From contig JACKKF010000008.1 in NCBI GenBank assembly GCA_020637555.1, positions 1 to 64,000 of the forward strand: 64,000 nt of DNA. Reading direction: 5' to 3'. Origin of the DNA: Rhodobacter sp. (GTDB lineage: Bacteria; Pseudomonadota; Alphaproteobacteria; Rhodobacterales; Rhodobacteraceae). The stretch's first letter is position 1, and each line of letters starts with the position of its first letter. The notes below the pieces were generated by a model. That model saw only the letters and a list, made by a program, of their open reading frames with translations. It was not told the origin of the DNA and did not search any database. Position numbers and translations under genes: made by a program. Below, piece after piece: positions 1 through 13,230 of the stretch.

Positions 1-88
1 GATCATCGAATTCGTCGAGCGTGATGTCGCAGCCAAGGGCGCGGCCGACAAGGCGCGCGTCGAGGCCGAGGATTCCGCCGACGAGTGA
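1..88 (+). CDS. rplQ: 50S ribosomal protein L17, C-terminal end only
   Basis: The last 28 codons of a gene that begins before the window. The residues read IIEFVERDVAAKG followed by an acidic, alanine-rich tail ending in a TGA at 86-88. This resembles the extended C-terminus of L17 in Rhodobacterales. The next genes (Do-type protease, rarA, crcB, RluA-type synthase) are those that normally follow the rpsM-rpsK-rpoA-rplQ cluster in this order, and a strong terminator sits just downstream. The call rests on the tail and on context, because the conserved L17 core is outside the window. Confidence 0.7.
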   Translation, partial: IIEFVERDVAAKGAADKARVEAEDSADE

Positions 89-118
89 TCCCGCCGGGAC
101 ATCCGACGCGCTTGTTTG

Positions 119-149
119 CCCCCGTCCGGGTTTCCGGGCGGGGGTTTTT
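119..149 (+). terminator. Rho-independent terminator after rplQ
   Basis: An 11-bp GC-rich stem (CCCCCGTCCGG paired with CCGGGCGGGGG, one G-T pair) with a short T-rich loop, followed by five T residues. It closes the ribosomal-protein/rpoA operon. Confidence 0.85.
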
Positions 150-301
150 CGTGGTCGGGCACTGGCCGGGCGGGATGCGGGCTCGCGCGATTGCGATCCG
201 TTCGACGGGCCCGGGCAGATCGCAATCGTGTGACCCCGCGTTGCAAGCGGTGCCGCGCAGGCGCAGTATCAGGCGCGTCAGCGACAGCATTGGAGGGCCC
301 C

Positions 302-1786
<1,485 letters not shown>

Positions 1787-1861
1787 GCGGTCGCCGCCAT
1801 CGCCGGTTGGCGTGGGCGGTGCGCTCTTTTCGCGGGGGGCTGCGCGGCTTAGATTGACCGC

Positions 1862-3181
<1,320 letters not shown>

Positions 3182-3212
3182 CTTTGTGCGGCGGCGCGTG
3201 CAGGGCAAGGCC

Positions 3213-3590
3213 ATGTTGATCACGCTTGCACAAGTGGCCCTCGGGGGCGCCATCGGGGCCTCGGGCCGGTATCTGACCGGGATGGCCGCGATCCGCCTGA
3301 TGGGCCCCGGGTTCCCCTGGGGCACACTGGCGGTCAATGTCCTGGGATCGTTCGCCATGGGCGTCGTGGTCGTGGCGCTGGGGCATCTCAGCGCGAACCG
3401 GTTCGCGCCCCTGCTGATGACGGGCATTCTGGGCGGGTTCACCACCTTTTCGGCCTTTTCCCTGGATGCGATGACGATCTGGGAACGGGGACAGCAGGGG
3501 CTGGCAATGGGGTATGTCGCGGCGTCGGTGATCTTGTCGCTGGTGGCGATTGCCGGCGGAATTTGGATGACGCGGAGCATCGTGGCATGA
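3213..3590 (+). CDS. crcB: Fluoride efflux channel CrcB/Fluc
   Basis: 125 aa with four hydrophobic helices, the family length. Recognisable motifs are GGAIGASGRY, the GT-LAVNVLGSF segment around residues 35-45 and the TTFSAFSLD motif near 75-83, which lines the fluoride pore. The ATG at 3213 is preferred over an upstream GTG because the protein then begins with the normal first helix (MLITLAQVALGG). The stop overlaps the next start as ATGA (3587-3590), so translation is coupled. Only about 30 bases separate it from rarA, so there is no room for the crcB fluoride riboswitch known in other bacteria. Confidence 0.9.
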   Translation: MLITLAQVALGGAIGASGRYLTGMAAIRLMGPGFPWGTLAVNVLGSFAMGVVVVALGHLSANRFAPLLMTGILGGFTTFSAFSLDAMTIWERGQQGLAMGYVAASVILSLVAIAGGIWMTRSIVA

Positions 3591-4624
3591 GCGGGGTTCA
3601 GACGGTCACCGTGGGCACGGACGAAGGCGATCAGCGGCTTGACCGCTGGCTCAAGCGCCGGTTCCCGCAGGTCACGCAGGGCATGGTGGAAAAGTTCTGC
3701 CGCAAGGGCGAGCTCAGGCTCGATGGCAAGCGGTGCAAGGCCTCGGACCGGATCGAACCGGGGCAGGCGGTGCGCATTCCCCCGCTGCCCGAGGCCGAGG
3801 CGCCAAAGCCGGTGGCGACGCCCGGCCTCAACACCGCCGATGCCGAGATGATCCGCGACTGCGTGTTGTGGAAGGATGAGCATATCATCGCGCTGAACAA
3901 GCCCCCGGGTCTGCCCTCGCAGGGGGGATCGGGGCAGGGCGACCGGCATGTGGACGGCTTGGCCGAGGCGCTGAAGTTCGGCTACAAGGAGCGCCCGCTG
4001 CTGGTGCATCGGCTGGACAAGGACACCTCGGGCGTTCTGTTGCTGGCCCGCACGCCGCGCGTGGCCCGCCGCCTGAGCGAGGCGTTCCGCGCCCGCACCA
4101 CGCGCAAGATCTACTGGGCGATCGTCGCCGGTGTGCCGCAGCCCCTGATGGGGACGGTGCGCTATGGGCTGGTCAAGGCCGGCGCGCGCGGCGAGGGCGA
4201 GAAGATGCGCTGCATCCACCCGAACCAGGTCGATGCGACAGAGGGCGCCAAACGCGCGACCACCGATTACGCGGTTCTCGAACGGCTGGGCAGCCGGGCC
4301 GCCTGGGTCGCGCTGGTGCCGATCACCGGCCGCACCCACCAGCTCAGGGCGCATATGGCCGAGATGGGGCACCCCATCGTCGGCGACGGCAAATACGGCG
4401 GCTCGGGTCAGGAAAACCTGGGCGACGGCTGGGGCGCGCAGCTGGGCGGCGACATCTCGCGCAAGCTGCACCTGCACGCCCGCCGCATCAGTTTCGAACA
4501 CCCGATCACCGGCAAGCCGATCACGATCGAGGCGCCGCTGCCGCCGCATATGGCACGCAGTTGGGCGACGCTGGGCTGGCGCGAAACCGATGTGCCCGCC
4601 GACCCGTTCCAGGAGCAGGAATGA
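3587..4624 (+). CDS. rluC: RluA-family 23S rRNA pseudouridine synthase (RluC/RluD type)
   Basis: 345 aa. An N-terminal S4 RNA-binding domain (residues about 12-70) is followed by the pseudouridine synthase domain, with the catalytic motif HRLDKDTSGVLLLA and Asp144 as nucleophile. The later GRTHQLRAHMA motif is also present. The start overlaps crcB by four bases and the stop overlaps the next gene by four bases (ATGA). It probably modifies 23S rRNA; which positions it acts on cannot be read from the sequence. Confidence 0.88.
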   Translation: MSGVQTVTVGTDEGDQRLDRWLKRRFPQVTQGMVEKFCRKGELRLDGKRCKASDRIEPGQAVRIPPLPEAEAPKPVATPGLNTADAEMIRDCVLWKDEHIIALNKPPGLPSQGGSGQGDRHVDGLAEALKFGYKERPLLVHRLDKDTSGVLLLARTPRVARRLSEAFRARTTRKIYWAIVAGVPQPLMGTVRYGLVKAGARGEGEKMRCIHPNQVDATEGAKRATTDYAVLERLGSRAAWVALVPITGRTHQLRAHMAEMGHPIVGDGKYGGSGQENLGDGWGAQLGGDISRKLHLHARRISFEHPITGKPITIEAPLPPHMARSWATLGWRETDVPADPFQEQE

Positions 4625-5289
4625 AGCTGGTCATCTTCGATGTGGACGGCACGCTGGTGGACAGCCAGCGCGACATCCTGGCCTCGATGGCGGCGGCGTT
4701 TTCGGGGCAGGGGCTGGCGGTGCCGTCCGACGAGGCGATCAGGGAAATCGTCGGGCTGTCCCTGCCGGTGGCGATGGATCGGCTGGCCCCGGCCGGGGTG
4801 GATGCGGCGGCGCTCGACGCGCTGGTCGCGGGATACAAATCCGCCTATGCCGCGTTGCGCGTGCGCAACGGCGCGGCCGGCAGCCCGCTGTTTCCCGGTG
4901 CGCGCGCGGCGCTGGATCGTCTGGCTGCGGACCCGACTGTGCGACTGGCCATCGCCACCGGGAAATCGCGCCGGGGTCTGGACGGGTTGATCGCGGCGCA
5001 CGGGCTGGCGGACCTGTTCGTCAGCACGCAGGTTGCCGATGACCACCCGTCGAAACCGCACCCGGCCATGGTGCTGGCCTGCCTTGCCGAAACGGGTATC
5101 GCTGCGGCCGACGCGGTGATGGTGGGCGATACCGAATTCGACATCGACATGGGCCGCGCGGCCGGCATTCGCACCATCGGCGTGCGCTGGGGCTATCACC
5201 CGGCGAACAGGCTGTCGCGGGCCGATGGTCTGATCGACCGATTCGCCGCGCTCGATTCGGCGCTGGCCCGGATTTGGGGGAATGCATGA
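4621..5289 (+). CDS. HAD-superfamily hydrolase, phosphoglycolate phosphatase-like
   Basis: 222 aa. The N-terminal DVDGTLVDS contains the nucleophile Asp7 and the acid/base Asp9. Motif II (IATGK), the lysine in DDHPSKPHP and motif III (VMVGDTEFDIDMG) complete a HAD-IA hydrolase with an alpha-helical cap. The exact substrate is unknown; the family includes Gph and related nucleotidases. It overlaps both neighbours by ATGA junctions (4621-4624 and 5286-5289), so all four genes from crcB to ATP12 form a translationally coupled run. Confidence 0.85.
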   Translation: MKLVIFDVDGTLVDSQRDILASMAAAFSGQGLAVPSDEAIREIVGLSLPVAMDRLAPAGVDAAALDALVAGYKSAYAALRVRNGAAGSPLFPGARAALDRLAADPTVRLAIATGKSRRGLDGLIAAHGLADLFVSTQVADDHPSKPHPAMVLACLAETGIAAADAVMVGDTEFDIDMGRAAGIRTIGVRWGYHPANRLSRADGLIDRFAALDSALARIWGNA

Positions 5290-5993
5290 GCACCTGGGCG
5301 CGCAAACGCTTCTGGAAAACGGTTGACGTGGCGGAAACACCCGCGGGTTTTGCCGTGCACCTGGATGGGCGCGGGATAAAGACGCCCGCCAAGTCGCCGC
5401 TGGTGGTGCCGACGCGGGCAATGGCCCGGTTGATCGCCGACGAATGGCAGGCGCAGGAGCAGGACATCCGTCCCGATACCATGCCCGCGACCCGGGCTGC
5501 CAATGCCGCGCTGGACAAGGTGCGTGTGCAGTTCGACGAGGTCGCCGCCCTGCTGGTCGCCTACGGCGAAACCGATCTGTTGTGCTATCGCGCTGACGGC
5601 CCCAAGGAGCTGGTCACGCGGCAGAGCGCAGCCTGGGACCCCTTGCTGGACTGGTCGGCCGCCCGATTCGGCGTGGCCTGGGCGGTGACGGAAGGCGTGA
5701 TGCCGACGCCGCAACCCGCCGAAACGCTGCGCAAGCTGGCGGCGCATGTGGCCGGGTTCACGGCGTTTGAGCTGACGGCCTTTCACGATCTGGTGGCAAT
5801 GTCCGGCTCGCTGGTGATCGCGCTTGCCGTGACCGAGGGACACGCCCCGCCCGAGACGCTCTGGCAGGTCTCGCGAATCGATGAGGACTGGCAGATCGAC
5901 CAGTGGGGCGAGGATGACGACGCCGCCGCAACCGCCGCGCGCCGCCGTCAGGCATTCCTCGATGCGGCCCGGTTTTTTGCTGTTTGCCACTGA
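5286..5993 (+). CDS. ATP12-family F1-ATPase assembly chaperone
   Basis: 235 aa. The protein opens with a KRFWK motif and carries DGRGIKTPAKSPL and the ETDLLCYRAD segment, all typical of ATP12. In mitochondria ATP12 binds the free alpha subunit of F1 and prevents aggregation before hexamer assembly; alphaproteobacteria carry the same gene. It is the last gene of the coupled run, starting inside the stop of the HAD gene. About 250 bp without genes separate it from aapJ. Confidence 0.88.
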   Translation: MSTWARKRFWKTVDVAETPAGFAVHLDGRGIKTPAKSPLVVPTRAMARLIADEWQAQEQDIRPDTMPATRAANAALDKVRVQFDEVAALLVAYGETDLLCYRADGPKELVTRQSAAWDPLLDWSAARFGVAWAVTEGVMPTPQPAETLRKLAAHVAGFTAFELTAFHDLVAMSGSLVIALAVTEGHAPPETLWQVSRIDEDWQIDQWGEDDDAAATAARRRQAFLDAARFFAVCH

Positions 5994-6080
5994 TCTCGCG
6001 CAATTTTCTTTCGCAGGCGCCGTGCGCCCGGACCGATGACTGCGCGGCCGTCGGGATCATCACCATTCGGAATGATTGAC

Positions 6081-6109
6081 TTGACGGCCCCCGCTAATCG
6101 GCACAAATT
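6081..6109 (+). promoter_or_regulatory. Candidate sigma-70-type promoter for the aap operon
   Basis: TTGACG at 6081-6086 stands 17 bases before CAAATT at 6104-6109. The -35 is good and the -10 weak. Downstream in the leader is a small hairpin (GCCGGAC / GTCCGGC, 6160-6176) of unknown role. No other clear promoter was seen between ATP12 and aapJ. Confidence 0.3.
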
Positions 6110-6244
6110 TGCCTATGCAGCATCCAGAAGGATGCGCCGCATTGCCCCGGCAATGACGCGCCGGACACAGTCCGGCACCGTTTTGGTCCTGACTGGGGCC
6201 GCACTGTCCACCGGCTGAGGTGGCAAAAACAGGAAGAGGTAAAG

Positions 6245-7261
6245 ATGAAAAAATCGGTATTTCTGGGCACGCTCGCGACCGCGGCGCTCGTTGCGGGCTA
6301 TGCCTCGGCAACGACGCTGGAGGACGTGAAAGCCCGCGGTTCGCTGAACTGCGGCGTGTCCACGGGTGTGAACGGTTTCTCGGCCCCGGACGCGAACGGC
6401 GTCTGGCAAGGGTTTGACGTTGCGATCTGCCGCGCTGTCGCGGCCGCCGTGCTGGGCGATCCGATGGCCGTCAACTTCGTGCCGACCACCGGCCAGACCC
6501 GCTTCACCGCGTTGGCCTCGGGCGAGATCGACCTGCTGGCCCGCAACACCACCTGGACCTTCTCGCGCGATGTGGACCTCGGGTTCACCTTTGTCGGCGT
6601 GAACTATTACGACGGTCAGGGCTTCATGGTGAACCGTGCGCTGGGCGTGTCCTCGGCGACGGAACTCGATGGCGCCACCGTCTGCATCCAGACCGGCACC
6701 ACGACGGAACTGAACCTGGCGGATTATTTCCGCGTCAACAACATGACCTACGAGCCGGTTCCGATCGAAACCAACGCCGAAGCGCAGCAGCAGTATCTGG
6801 CCGGCGCCTGCGACGTCTACACCACCGACGCATCGGGCCTGGCCGCGACGCGCGCCTCGTTCGAGAACCCGGGCGACCACGTCATCCTGCCCGAGATCAT
6901 CTCGAAAGAGCCGCTGGGGCCGCTGGTTCGCCAGGGCGATGACCAGTGGGCCGATATCGGCCGCTGGACCCTGAACGCGCTGGTCGCTGCCGAAGAACTG
7001 GGTGTCACCTCGGCGAACCTGGAACAGATGGCTGCGGGGACCAACAACCCCGAGATCAACCGTCTGCTGGGCACCGAAGGCACCCTGGGCGAGATGCTGG
7101 GCCTCGACGCGCAGTGGGCGCAGCGCGCCATTGCCGCCGGCGGCAACTATGGCGAGATCTTCGCCGCCAACATCGGCGAGGCCACCCCGATCGGTCTGGC
7201 GCGTGGTCTGAACGCGCAATGGACCCAGGGCGGCCTGATGTATGCTCCGCCCTTCCGCTGA
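6245..7261 (+). CDS. aapJ: General L-amino-acid ABC transporter, periplasmic binding protein
   Basis: 338 aa, preceded by an AGAGGT ribosome-binding site. Residues 1-22 form a classic Sec signal peptide ending ASA. The mature protein is a family-3 solute-binding protein, with VKARGSLNCGV at the start and the TTWTFSRDVDLGF segment typical of AapJ/BztA. It captures amino acids in the periplasm for AapQMP. BztA of Rhodobacter binds Glu, Gln, Asp and Asn, so that specificity is likely but inferred. A hairpin separates it from aapQ, as expected for a binding protein made in excess. Confidence 0.93.
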   Translation: MKKSVFLGTLATAALVAGYASATTLEDVKARGSLNCGVSTGVNGFSAPDANGVWQGFDVAICRAVAAAVLGDPMAVNFVPTTGQTRFTALASGEIDLLARNTTWTFSRDVDLGFTFVGVNYYDGQGFMVNRALGVSSATELDGATVCIQTGTTTELNLADYFRVNNMTYEPVPIETNAEAQQQYLAGACDVYTTDASGLAATRASFENPGDHVILPEIISKEPLGPLVRQGDDQWADIGRWTLNALVAAEELGVTSANLEQMAAGTNNPEINRLLGTEGTLGEMLGLDAQWAQRAIAAGGNYGEIFAANIGEATPIGLARGLNAQWTQGGLMYAPPFR

Positions 7262-7273
7262 TTTCAGCGTCGC

Positions 7274-7305
7274 GGCGCGCGGTGATCCCACCGCGCGCCG
7301 TTTTC
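7274..7305 (+). terminator. Intra-operon hairpin between aapJ and aapQ
   Basis: A perfect 11-bp stem (GGCGCGCGGTG / CACCGCGCGCC) with a 4-base loop, followed by GTTTTCC. It lies 12 bases after the aapJ stop. It may act as a partial terminator or as a 3' stabiliser of the aapJ message. Confidence 0.6.
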
Positions 7306-7387
7306 CTACCATAAACGCATAACCGTGCCGCCCGTCGCCCCAGGCGCGAGGCAGAAAAAACCGGGCACGGATGCAGGGAGACAATTC

Positions 7388-8641
7388 ATGGCAACGGACA
7401 GCGGGGCTCCTACGGGGTCTTTTCGCCTGAGCATGCTGCTTTACGATTCGCGGTATCGCTCGTTGACGATCCAGGTGTTCGCCTTTTTCGTGCTGATGTT
7501 CGGCGCGGCCTGGCTGGTCTACAACACCAAGACCAACCTCGAGGCCCTGGGCAAGCCCTTCGGCTTCGATTTCCTGTTCAACACCTCGGGGTATGACATC
7601 GCGCAGCGGCCGATCGAGTATTCCTCGCAGTCGACGCATCTGCGCGCGGCCATGGTCGGCCTGTTGAACACGTTGATCCTGGCGGTGATGGCCTGCGTCA
7701 CGGCGACTGTCCTGGGGGTCTTTGCCGGGGTTCTGCGCCTGTCGAACAACTGGATCATCGCGCGCCTGATGACCATCTACATCGAGACGTTCCGCAACGT
7801 CCCGGTGCTGATCTGGATCATCGTCACCTCGGCGGTGATGTCCGAATCCATGCCGCCGCCCTCGGCGTTCCGTGGGGCCGACCCGTCGGCCAGCATGATC
7901 TTGTGGGACAGTGTGGCCGTGACCAACCGGGGGGTCTACATTCCGGCACCTCTGGTCGAACACAGCCTGGGGTCGCTCAACATTCCGGGTGTCCAGCTCA
8001 GTCTTGACGCCATTGCCTTCCTGGTGGTGGTCGCCCTGTCGATCTGGGTGAACCGCCGTGTTCTGGCCCATGCGACCAAGGTGCAGAATGCCACCGGCGT
8101 GCGCCCGGCGACCTGGTGGAAATCGCTGCTGATCCTGTTCCTGCCGGCCATCGTGCTGCTTTATGCCATGGGGTTCCATCTGGAATACCCGGCCCTGCGC
8201 GGGTTCAACTTCAGCGGGGGCATCCAGATGCGGAACTCGCTGATCGCCATGTGGATCGGCCTGTCGATCTATACTGCGGCCTTCATTGCCGAGATCGTCC
8301 GCGCCGGCATCATGGCCATTTCCAAGGGCCAGACCGAGGCCGCCTTTGCCCTGGGGCTGCAACCCGGCAAGACGATGCGGCTGGTGATCCTGCCGCAGGC
8401 GCTGCGCGTGATCGTGCCGCCGCTGATCTCGCAATACCTGAACATCACCAAGAACACCTCGCTGGGGTTGGCCGTGGGTTACATGGACCTGCGCTCGACG
8501 CTGGGGGGCATCACCATCAACCAGACCGGGCGCGAGCTTGAGGGCATGTTGTTGATGATGCTGATCTATCTGATCGTCAGCCTGGTGATTTCGACCGTCA
8601 TGAACTTCTACAATGACCGCGTCAAACTGAGGGAGCGTTGA
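7388..8641 (+). CDS. aapQ: General L-amino-acid ABC transporter permease AapQ
   Basis: 417 aa. The ATG at 7388 follows CAGGGAGA. It is a long HisM-type permease with several membrane helices and the extended periplasmic insert characteristic of AapQ/BztB. The cytoplasmic coupling motif (EIVRAGIMAISKGQTEAAFALGL) lies at about residues 300-322. The next gene starts one base after the stop, so it is translated together with aapM. It forms the heterodimeric membrane channel with AapM. Confidence 0.92.
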   Translation: MATDSGAPTGSFRLSMLLYDSRYRSLTIQVFAFFVLMFGAAWLVYNTKTNLEALGKPFGFDFLFNTSGYDIAQRPIEYSSQSTHLRAAMVGLLNTLILAVMACVTATVLGVFAGVLRLSNNWIIARLMTIYIETFRNVPVLIWIIVTSAVMSESMPPPSAFRGADPSASMILWDSVAVTNRGVYIPAPLVEHSLGSLNIPGVQLSLDAIAFLVVVALSIWVNRRVLAHATKVQNATGVRPATWWKSLLILFLPAIVLLYAMGFHLEYPALRGFNFSGGIQMRNSLIAMWIGLSIYTAAFIAEIVRAGIMAISKGQTEAAFALGLQPGKTMRLVILPQALRVIVPPLISQYLNITKNTSLGLAVGYMDLRSTLGGITINQTGRELEGMLLMMLIYLIVSLVISTVMNFYNDRVKLRER

Positions 8642-8642
8642 C

Positions 8643-9932
8643 ATGAGCGATCAAGCGACTTCCTTTGTCCGCAATGACATGCTGCCGCCCAAGGAGCCGC
8701 CGTCCAGCCAGGTCGGTGTGGTGAAATGGGCGCGCGAGAACCTGTTCGGCGGCTGGCTCAGCACGGTTCTGACCCTGCTGTCGATCGCGGCGATCGTCTA
8801 TATCGTCTGGCACCTGTTCCCCTGGTTCGCGAACGGCGTCTGGAACGCCGATTCGCTGACCCAATGCCGCGAGATCCTGAACGGCGCCACCGGGGCCTGC
8901 TGGGCGGTGATCCGGGTGAACTGGTTGCAGCTGGTCTTCGGCTTCTACCCACCCGAACTGTATTGGCGGCCGATCCTGGCGTTCGTGCTGCTGTTCGTGG
9001 CCATCGCACCGGTGCTCTTCCCCTCGGTCCCGCGCAAGCTGCTGTGGTTCTCGGGTCTCTACCCCTTCCTGGCGGTCTGGCTGCTTTGGGGCGGAACCGT
9101 GTGGGCCCCGGTGCTGACGCTGGCCGGCTTCGTGCTGGGCTATCTGGTGCTGATGGCTGCGGGATCGCTGGGCACGGTCATCGCAACGGGTCTGACCATC
9201 GCCGTGCCGGTGCTGTTCTGGCTGTTCGCGCTGGGACCGCTCGACGATTTCCTGCAAGGGGTGATTCCGCTCGAGATCGAGCCCGTGGCCTCGCGCGATT
9301 TCGGTGGTTTCATGATCTCGGTCGTGATCGGCGTCGCGGGGATCGCCCTGTCCTTGCCCCTGGGCATCCTGTTCGCCCTGGGCCGGCAATCGACCATGCC
9401 GATCATCAAGTGGATCTCGGTGGTGTTCATCGAGTTCATCCGCGGCGTTCCGCTGATTACCCTGCTGTTCACCGCCTCGCTGCTGCTGAACTACTTCCTG
9501 CCGCCGGGCACCAACTTTGACCTGATCCTGCGGGTGATCATCATGGTGACGCTGTTTGCCACGGCCTACATGGCCGAGGTGATCCGCGGGGGGCTGGCCG
9601 CCTTGCCAAAGGGCCAGTACGAGGCCGCCGATGCCCTGGGCCTGGACTACTGGAAGGCGCAGCGCCTGATCATCATGCCGCAGGCGCTCAAGATCTCCAT
9701 CCCGGGGATCGTCAACACCTTCATCGGACTGTTCAAGGACACGACGCTGGTGGTGTTCATCGGTATCCTCGATCCCATCGGACGAGCCAGCGCCATTCGC
9801 GCGACCTCGGACTGGCAGGGGATCTATTGGGAACTCTTCCTCTTCATCGGTGCGGTATTCTGGATCTTCTGCTTCAGCATGTCGCGCTATTCGATGCATC
9901 TGGAACGCCGGTTGAAGACCGACCACCGCTAA
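8643..9932 (+). CDS. aapM: General L-amino-acid ABC transporter permease AapM
   Basis: 429 aa. N-terminal motifs (ENLFGGWLSTVLTL) and the C-terminal permease domain, with its EVIRGGLAALPKGQYEAADALGL coupling loop, mark the AapM/BztC family. It starts one base after the aapQ stop. Its partner ATPase gene starts 12 bases after its own stop, behind a good AAGGAG site. Confidence 0.93.
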   Translation: MSDQATSFVRNDMLPPKEPPSSQVGVVKWARENLFGGWLSTVLTLLSIAAIVYIVWHLFPWFANGVWNADSLTQCREILNGATGACWAVIRVNWLQLVFGFYPPELYWRPILAFVLLFVAIAPVLFPSVPRKLLWFSGLYPFLAVWLLWGGTVWAPVLTLAGFVLGYLVLMAAGSLGTVIATGLTIAVPVLFWLFALGPLDDFLQGVIPLEIEPVASRDFGGFMISVVIGVAGIALSLPLGILFALGRQSTMPIIKWISVVFIEFIRGVPLITLLFTASLLLNYFLPPGTNFDLILRVIIMVTLFATAYMAEVIRGGLAALPKGQYEAADALGLDYWKAQRLIIMPQALKISIPGIVNTFIGLFKDTTLVVFIGILDPIGRASAIRATSDWQGIYWELFLFIGAVFWIFCFSMSRYSMHLERRLKTDHR

Positions 9933-9944
9933 GGAGACCGAACC

Positions 9945-10734
9945 ATGGAAGCTATCGCAGAACGCGCGATCGACCGCAGCCAGATGCAGGTCTCTGACGA
10001 GATCGCCATCCAGATCAGCCAGATGAACAAGTGGTATGGCCAGTTCCACGTTCTCAGGGACATCGACCTGACCGTGCATCGGGGGGAACGGATCGTCATC
10101 GCCGGGCCGTCGGGCTCGGGCAAGTCGACGCTGATCCGCTGCATCAACCGGCTCGAGGAACACCAGGCGGGCAAGATCGTCGTCGACGGAACCGAGCTGT
10201 CATCCGATCTGAAGAACATCGACAAGGTGCGCTCCGAGGTCGGGATGGTGTTCCAGCACTTCAACCTGTTCCCGCACCTGACGATCCTGGAAAACTGCAC
10301 CCTTGCGCCGATCTGGGTGCGCAAGATTCCCCGCAAGGAAGCCGAAGAAACGGCGATGCACTTTCTGGAAAAGGTGAAGATCCCGGAACAGGCCAACAAA
10401 GTATCGGCTGACCAGTTGTCGGGCGGTCAGCAACAGCGCGTCGCCATCGCGCGGTCGCTGATACGTAAGCCGCAGACCATGCTGTTCGACGAACCGACCT
10501 CGGCCCTCGATCCCGAAATGATCAAGGAGGTGCTGGACACGATGATCCAACTGGCCGAGGAAGGGATGATGACCATGCTGTGCGTGACGCATGAAGTGAG
10601 CTGCGCCGGGCCGTCGCGAACCGGGTGATCTTCATGGATCAGGGCCAGATCGTCGAGCAAACAGACCTTGCAGTTCTTCAACAATCCGCAGGCAGGCGGA
10701 CGAAGCTGTTCCTCAGCCAGATCTGGGTCACTGA
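9945..10734 (+). CDS. aapP: Amino-acid ABC transporter ATP-binding protein AapP, 3' end frameshifted as read
   Basis: The first 210 residues are an intact polar-amino-acid ABC ATPase: Walker A GPSGSGKST, Q-loop FQHFNLFPHL, signature LSGGQQQR, Walker B LFDEPTSALD and the switch THE. As read, the frame then drifts into CAGPSRTG and stops at 10628. The expected C-terminus is still present but spread over frames: VIFMDQGQIVEQ in one, FFNNPQ in a second, RTKLFLSQI back in the first. Restoring single missing bases, for example one C in ATCCTGGG, would end the protein LFLSQILGH at the TGA of 10732-10734. This matches the normal length of about 263 aa. Several deletions in short base runs within 150 bp suggest sequence error, although real decay cannot be excluded. 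Confidence 0.85.
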
Positions 10735-10762
10735 GCCTGACTCAGGACCACCGTGCCCCTAC

Positions 10763-10795
10763 GACCCGGAGGCTTGGGCCTCCGGGGTCCGTTTC
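10763..10795 (+). terminator. Terminator after aapP
   Basis: The stem GACCC-GGAGGC pairs with GCCTCCGGGGTC around the loop TTGG. One C is missing on the left arm, which fits the local pattern of dropped bases. It is followed by CGTTTCC. Confidence 0.6.
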
Positions 10796-10988
10796 CTCGA
10801 TGGGCCAGATCGCAGGCCATTCGCGGCCCCGAGGGCGGCGATTCGCGCAGTTTCGGCTGCGGCGGCGGCCTAAACGCTGCCAAGCCCGCGTTCGGGGGCC
10901 TGGCGCGGGGCGAGGGCCCCCTCGATTTCGCCCTTGAAACAAAGGCCGTGTGACGGAAATTTGTGATTGTTTGCCGATTTGGGCGTTT

Positions 10989-11020
10989 TTGACCTTGCGT
11001 GTGTGAGTATGTGGGCCTAG
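10989..11020 (+). promoter_or_regulatory. Candidate upstream rRNA promoter
   Basis: TTGACC at 10989-10994 precedes a weak -10 (CCTAGA / TAGATA at 11016-11023) with imperfect spacing. The surrounding bases resemble rRNA leaders of the order. Base loss in this area may distort the spacing. Confidence 0.3.
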
Positions 11021-11162
11021 ATACGCCCTCACCGAAGCGGCGGAGACGCGGAAACGCGGATGCGGGTGCGACGGCGGCGGAAGCGCCGAGAGAACTTCTG
11101 GATGTGAGGCGGGCGAGGGCGCCGGGTGACCGGTGTGCTGTCTGTTTTGTGTCTTGCGCTTT

Positions 11163-11191
11163 TTGACATTTAGGTAATGAAGGGATATGCG
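11163..11191 (+). promoter_or_regulatory. Candidate downstream rRNA promoter
   Basis: A perfect -35 TTGACA (11163-11168) is followed after 16-17 bases by ATATGC/TATGCG. It lies about 230 bp before the 16S gene, a usual distance. Confidence 0.4.
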
Positions 11192-11396
11192 GGCGGTTTG
11201 GTTCGTTTCGATGGATCGGACGTTTGCATATCGGCTCACTAGCTTCGGCGATGATGTGAGTGTCAGCTTCACTGTTTTGCGGTTCTTGTTCTCTTTGGGG
11301 ACTTGAGCACAAAACGGAAAAAATGAACGGTCGACTTATGTCGACCTGTGATGTGCAGAGGTTCGCTCGTCAAGGATAGTGCCGCAAGGTGCTTTC

Positions 11397-12857
<1,461 letters not shown>

Positions 12858-13071
12858 GAATGGTCACAGCAGACCGGTTTCGACCGGTTTCGTGGACCAC
12901 TTTCGCGCAGGGTTCAGTCAGAACTTCATCGTCCGAGGAAACCTGACGAGACCGGATCTTCGGATCACGGTCTGGACCGAACCGTCACATATCCTTCATC
13001 TTGCAGAGCATCGGGCCGGAACTGCCGGCTCGAGAGAAGCGCCACGGCACTCGCCGCGCCGCCAGGACAGC

Positions 13072-13146
13072 GGGTCGGTAGCTCAGGTGGTTAGAGCGTA
13101 CGCCTGATAAGCGTAAGGTCGGAGGTTCAGTCCTCTCGACCCGCAA
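13072..13146 (+). tRNA. tRNA-Ile (GAT), T-loop one base short
   Basis: The sequence has D arm GCTCAGGTGGTTAGAGC, anticodon loop CTGATAA (GAT) and acceptor GGGTCGG pairing with TCGACCC. The T-loop reads TTCAGT instead of the invariant TTCAAGT, so one A is missing, and the encoded tail reads GCA where ACCA is expected. It sits in its usual place in the 16S-23S spacer. Confidence 0.88.
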
Positions 13147-13230
13147 CTTGTGCCAGCAGATCGGCAGGTGGGCCGCAACTCCGCTGGAAAGTCGCTTGCA
13201 CACGCCCTTGATTTTTGCGGGGCAAAATCA

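Larger units (their letters stand above)
10735..11396 (+). promoter_or_regulatory. rrn: rRNA operon upstream region and leader, no protein gene seen
   Basis: The 660-bp stretch between aapP and 16S holds no credible coding region. It contains a terminator, two promoter-like elements, a leader of the kind seen before Rhodobacterales 16S genes, and a perfect small hairpin (GGTCGAC-TTAT-GTCGACC, 11329-11346). Overlapping reading frames on the minus strand have no recognisable product. Confidence 0.7.

Noticed and set aside
3182..3212. Possible fluoride riboswitch before crcB
   Set aside because: Only about 30 bases separate rarA from crcB, too short for the aptamer, and no conserved core is visible.
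6113..8644. Open frame of 843 codons on the minus strand
   Set aside because: Antisense to aapJ and aapQ; no motif and biased composition.
12874..12895. Short tandem repeat GACCGGTTTC x2 in the spacer after 16S
   Set aside because: Only two copies, in a region with likely base errors; probably part of the 16S processing stem.
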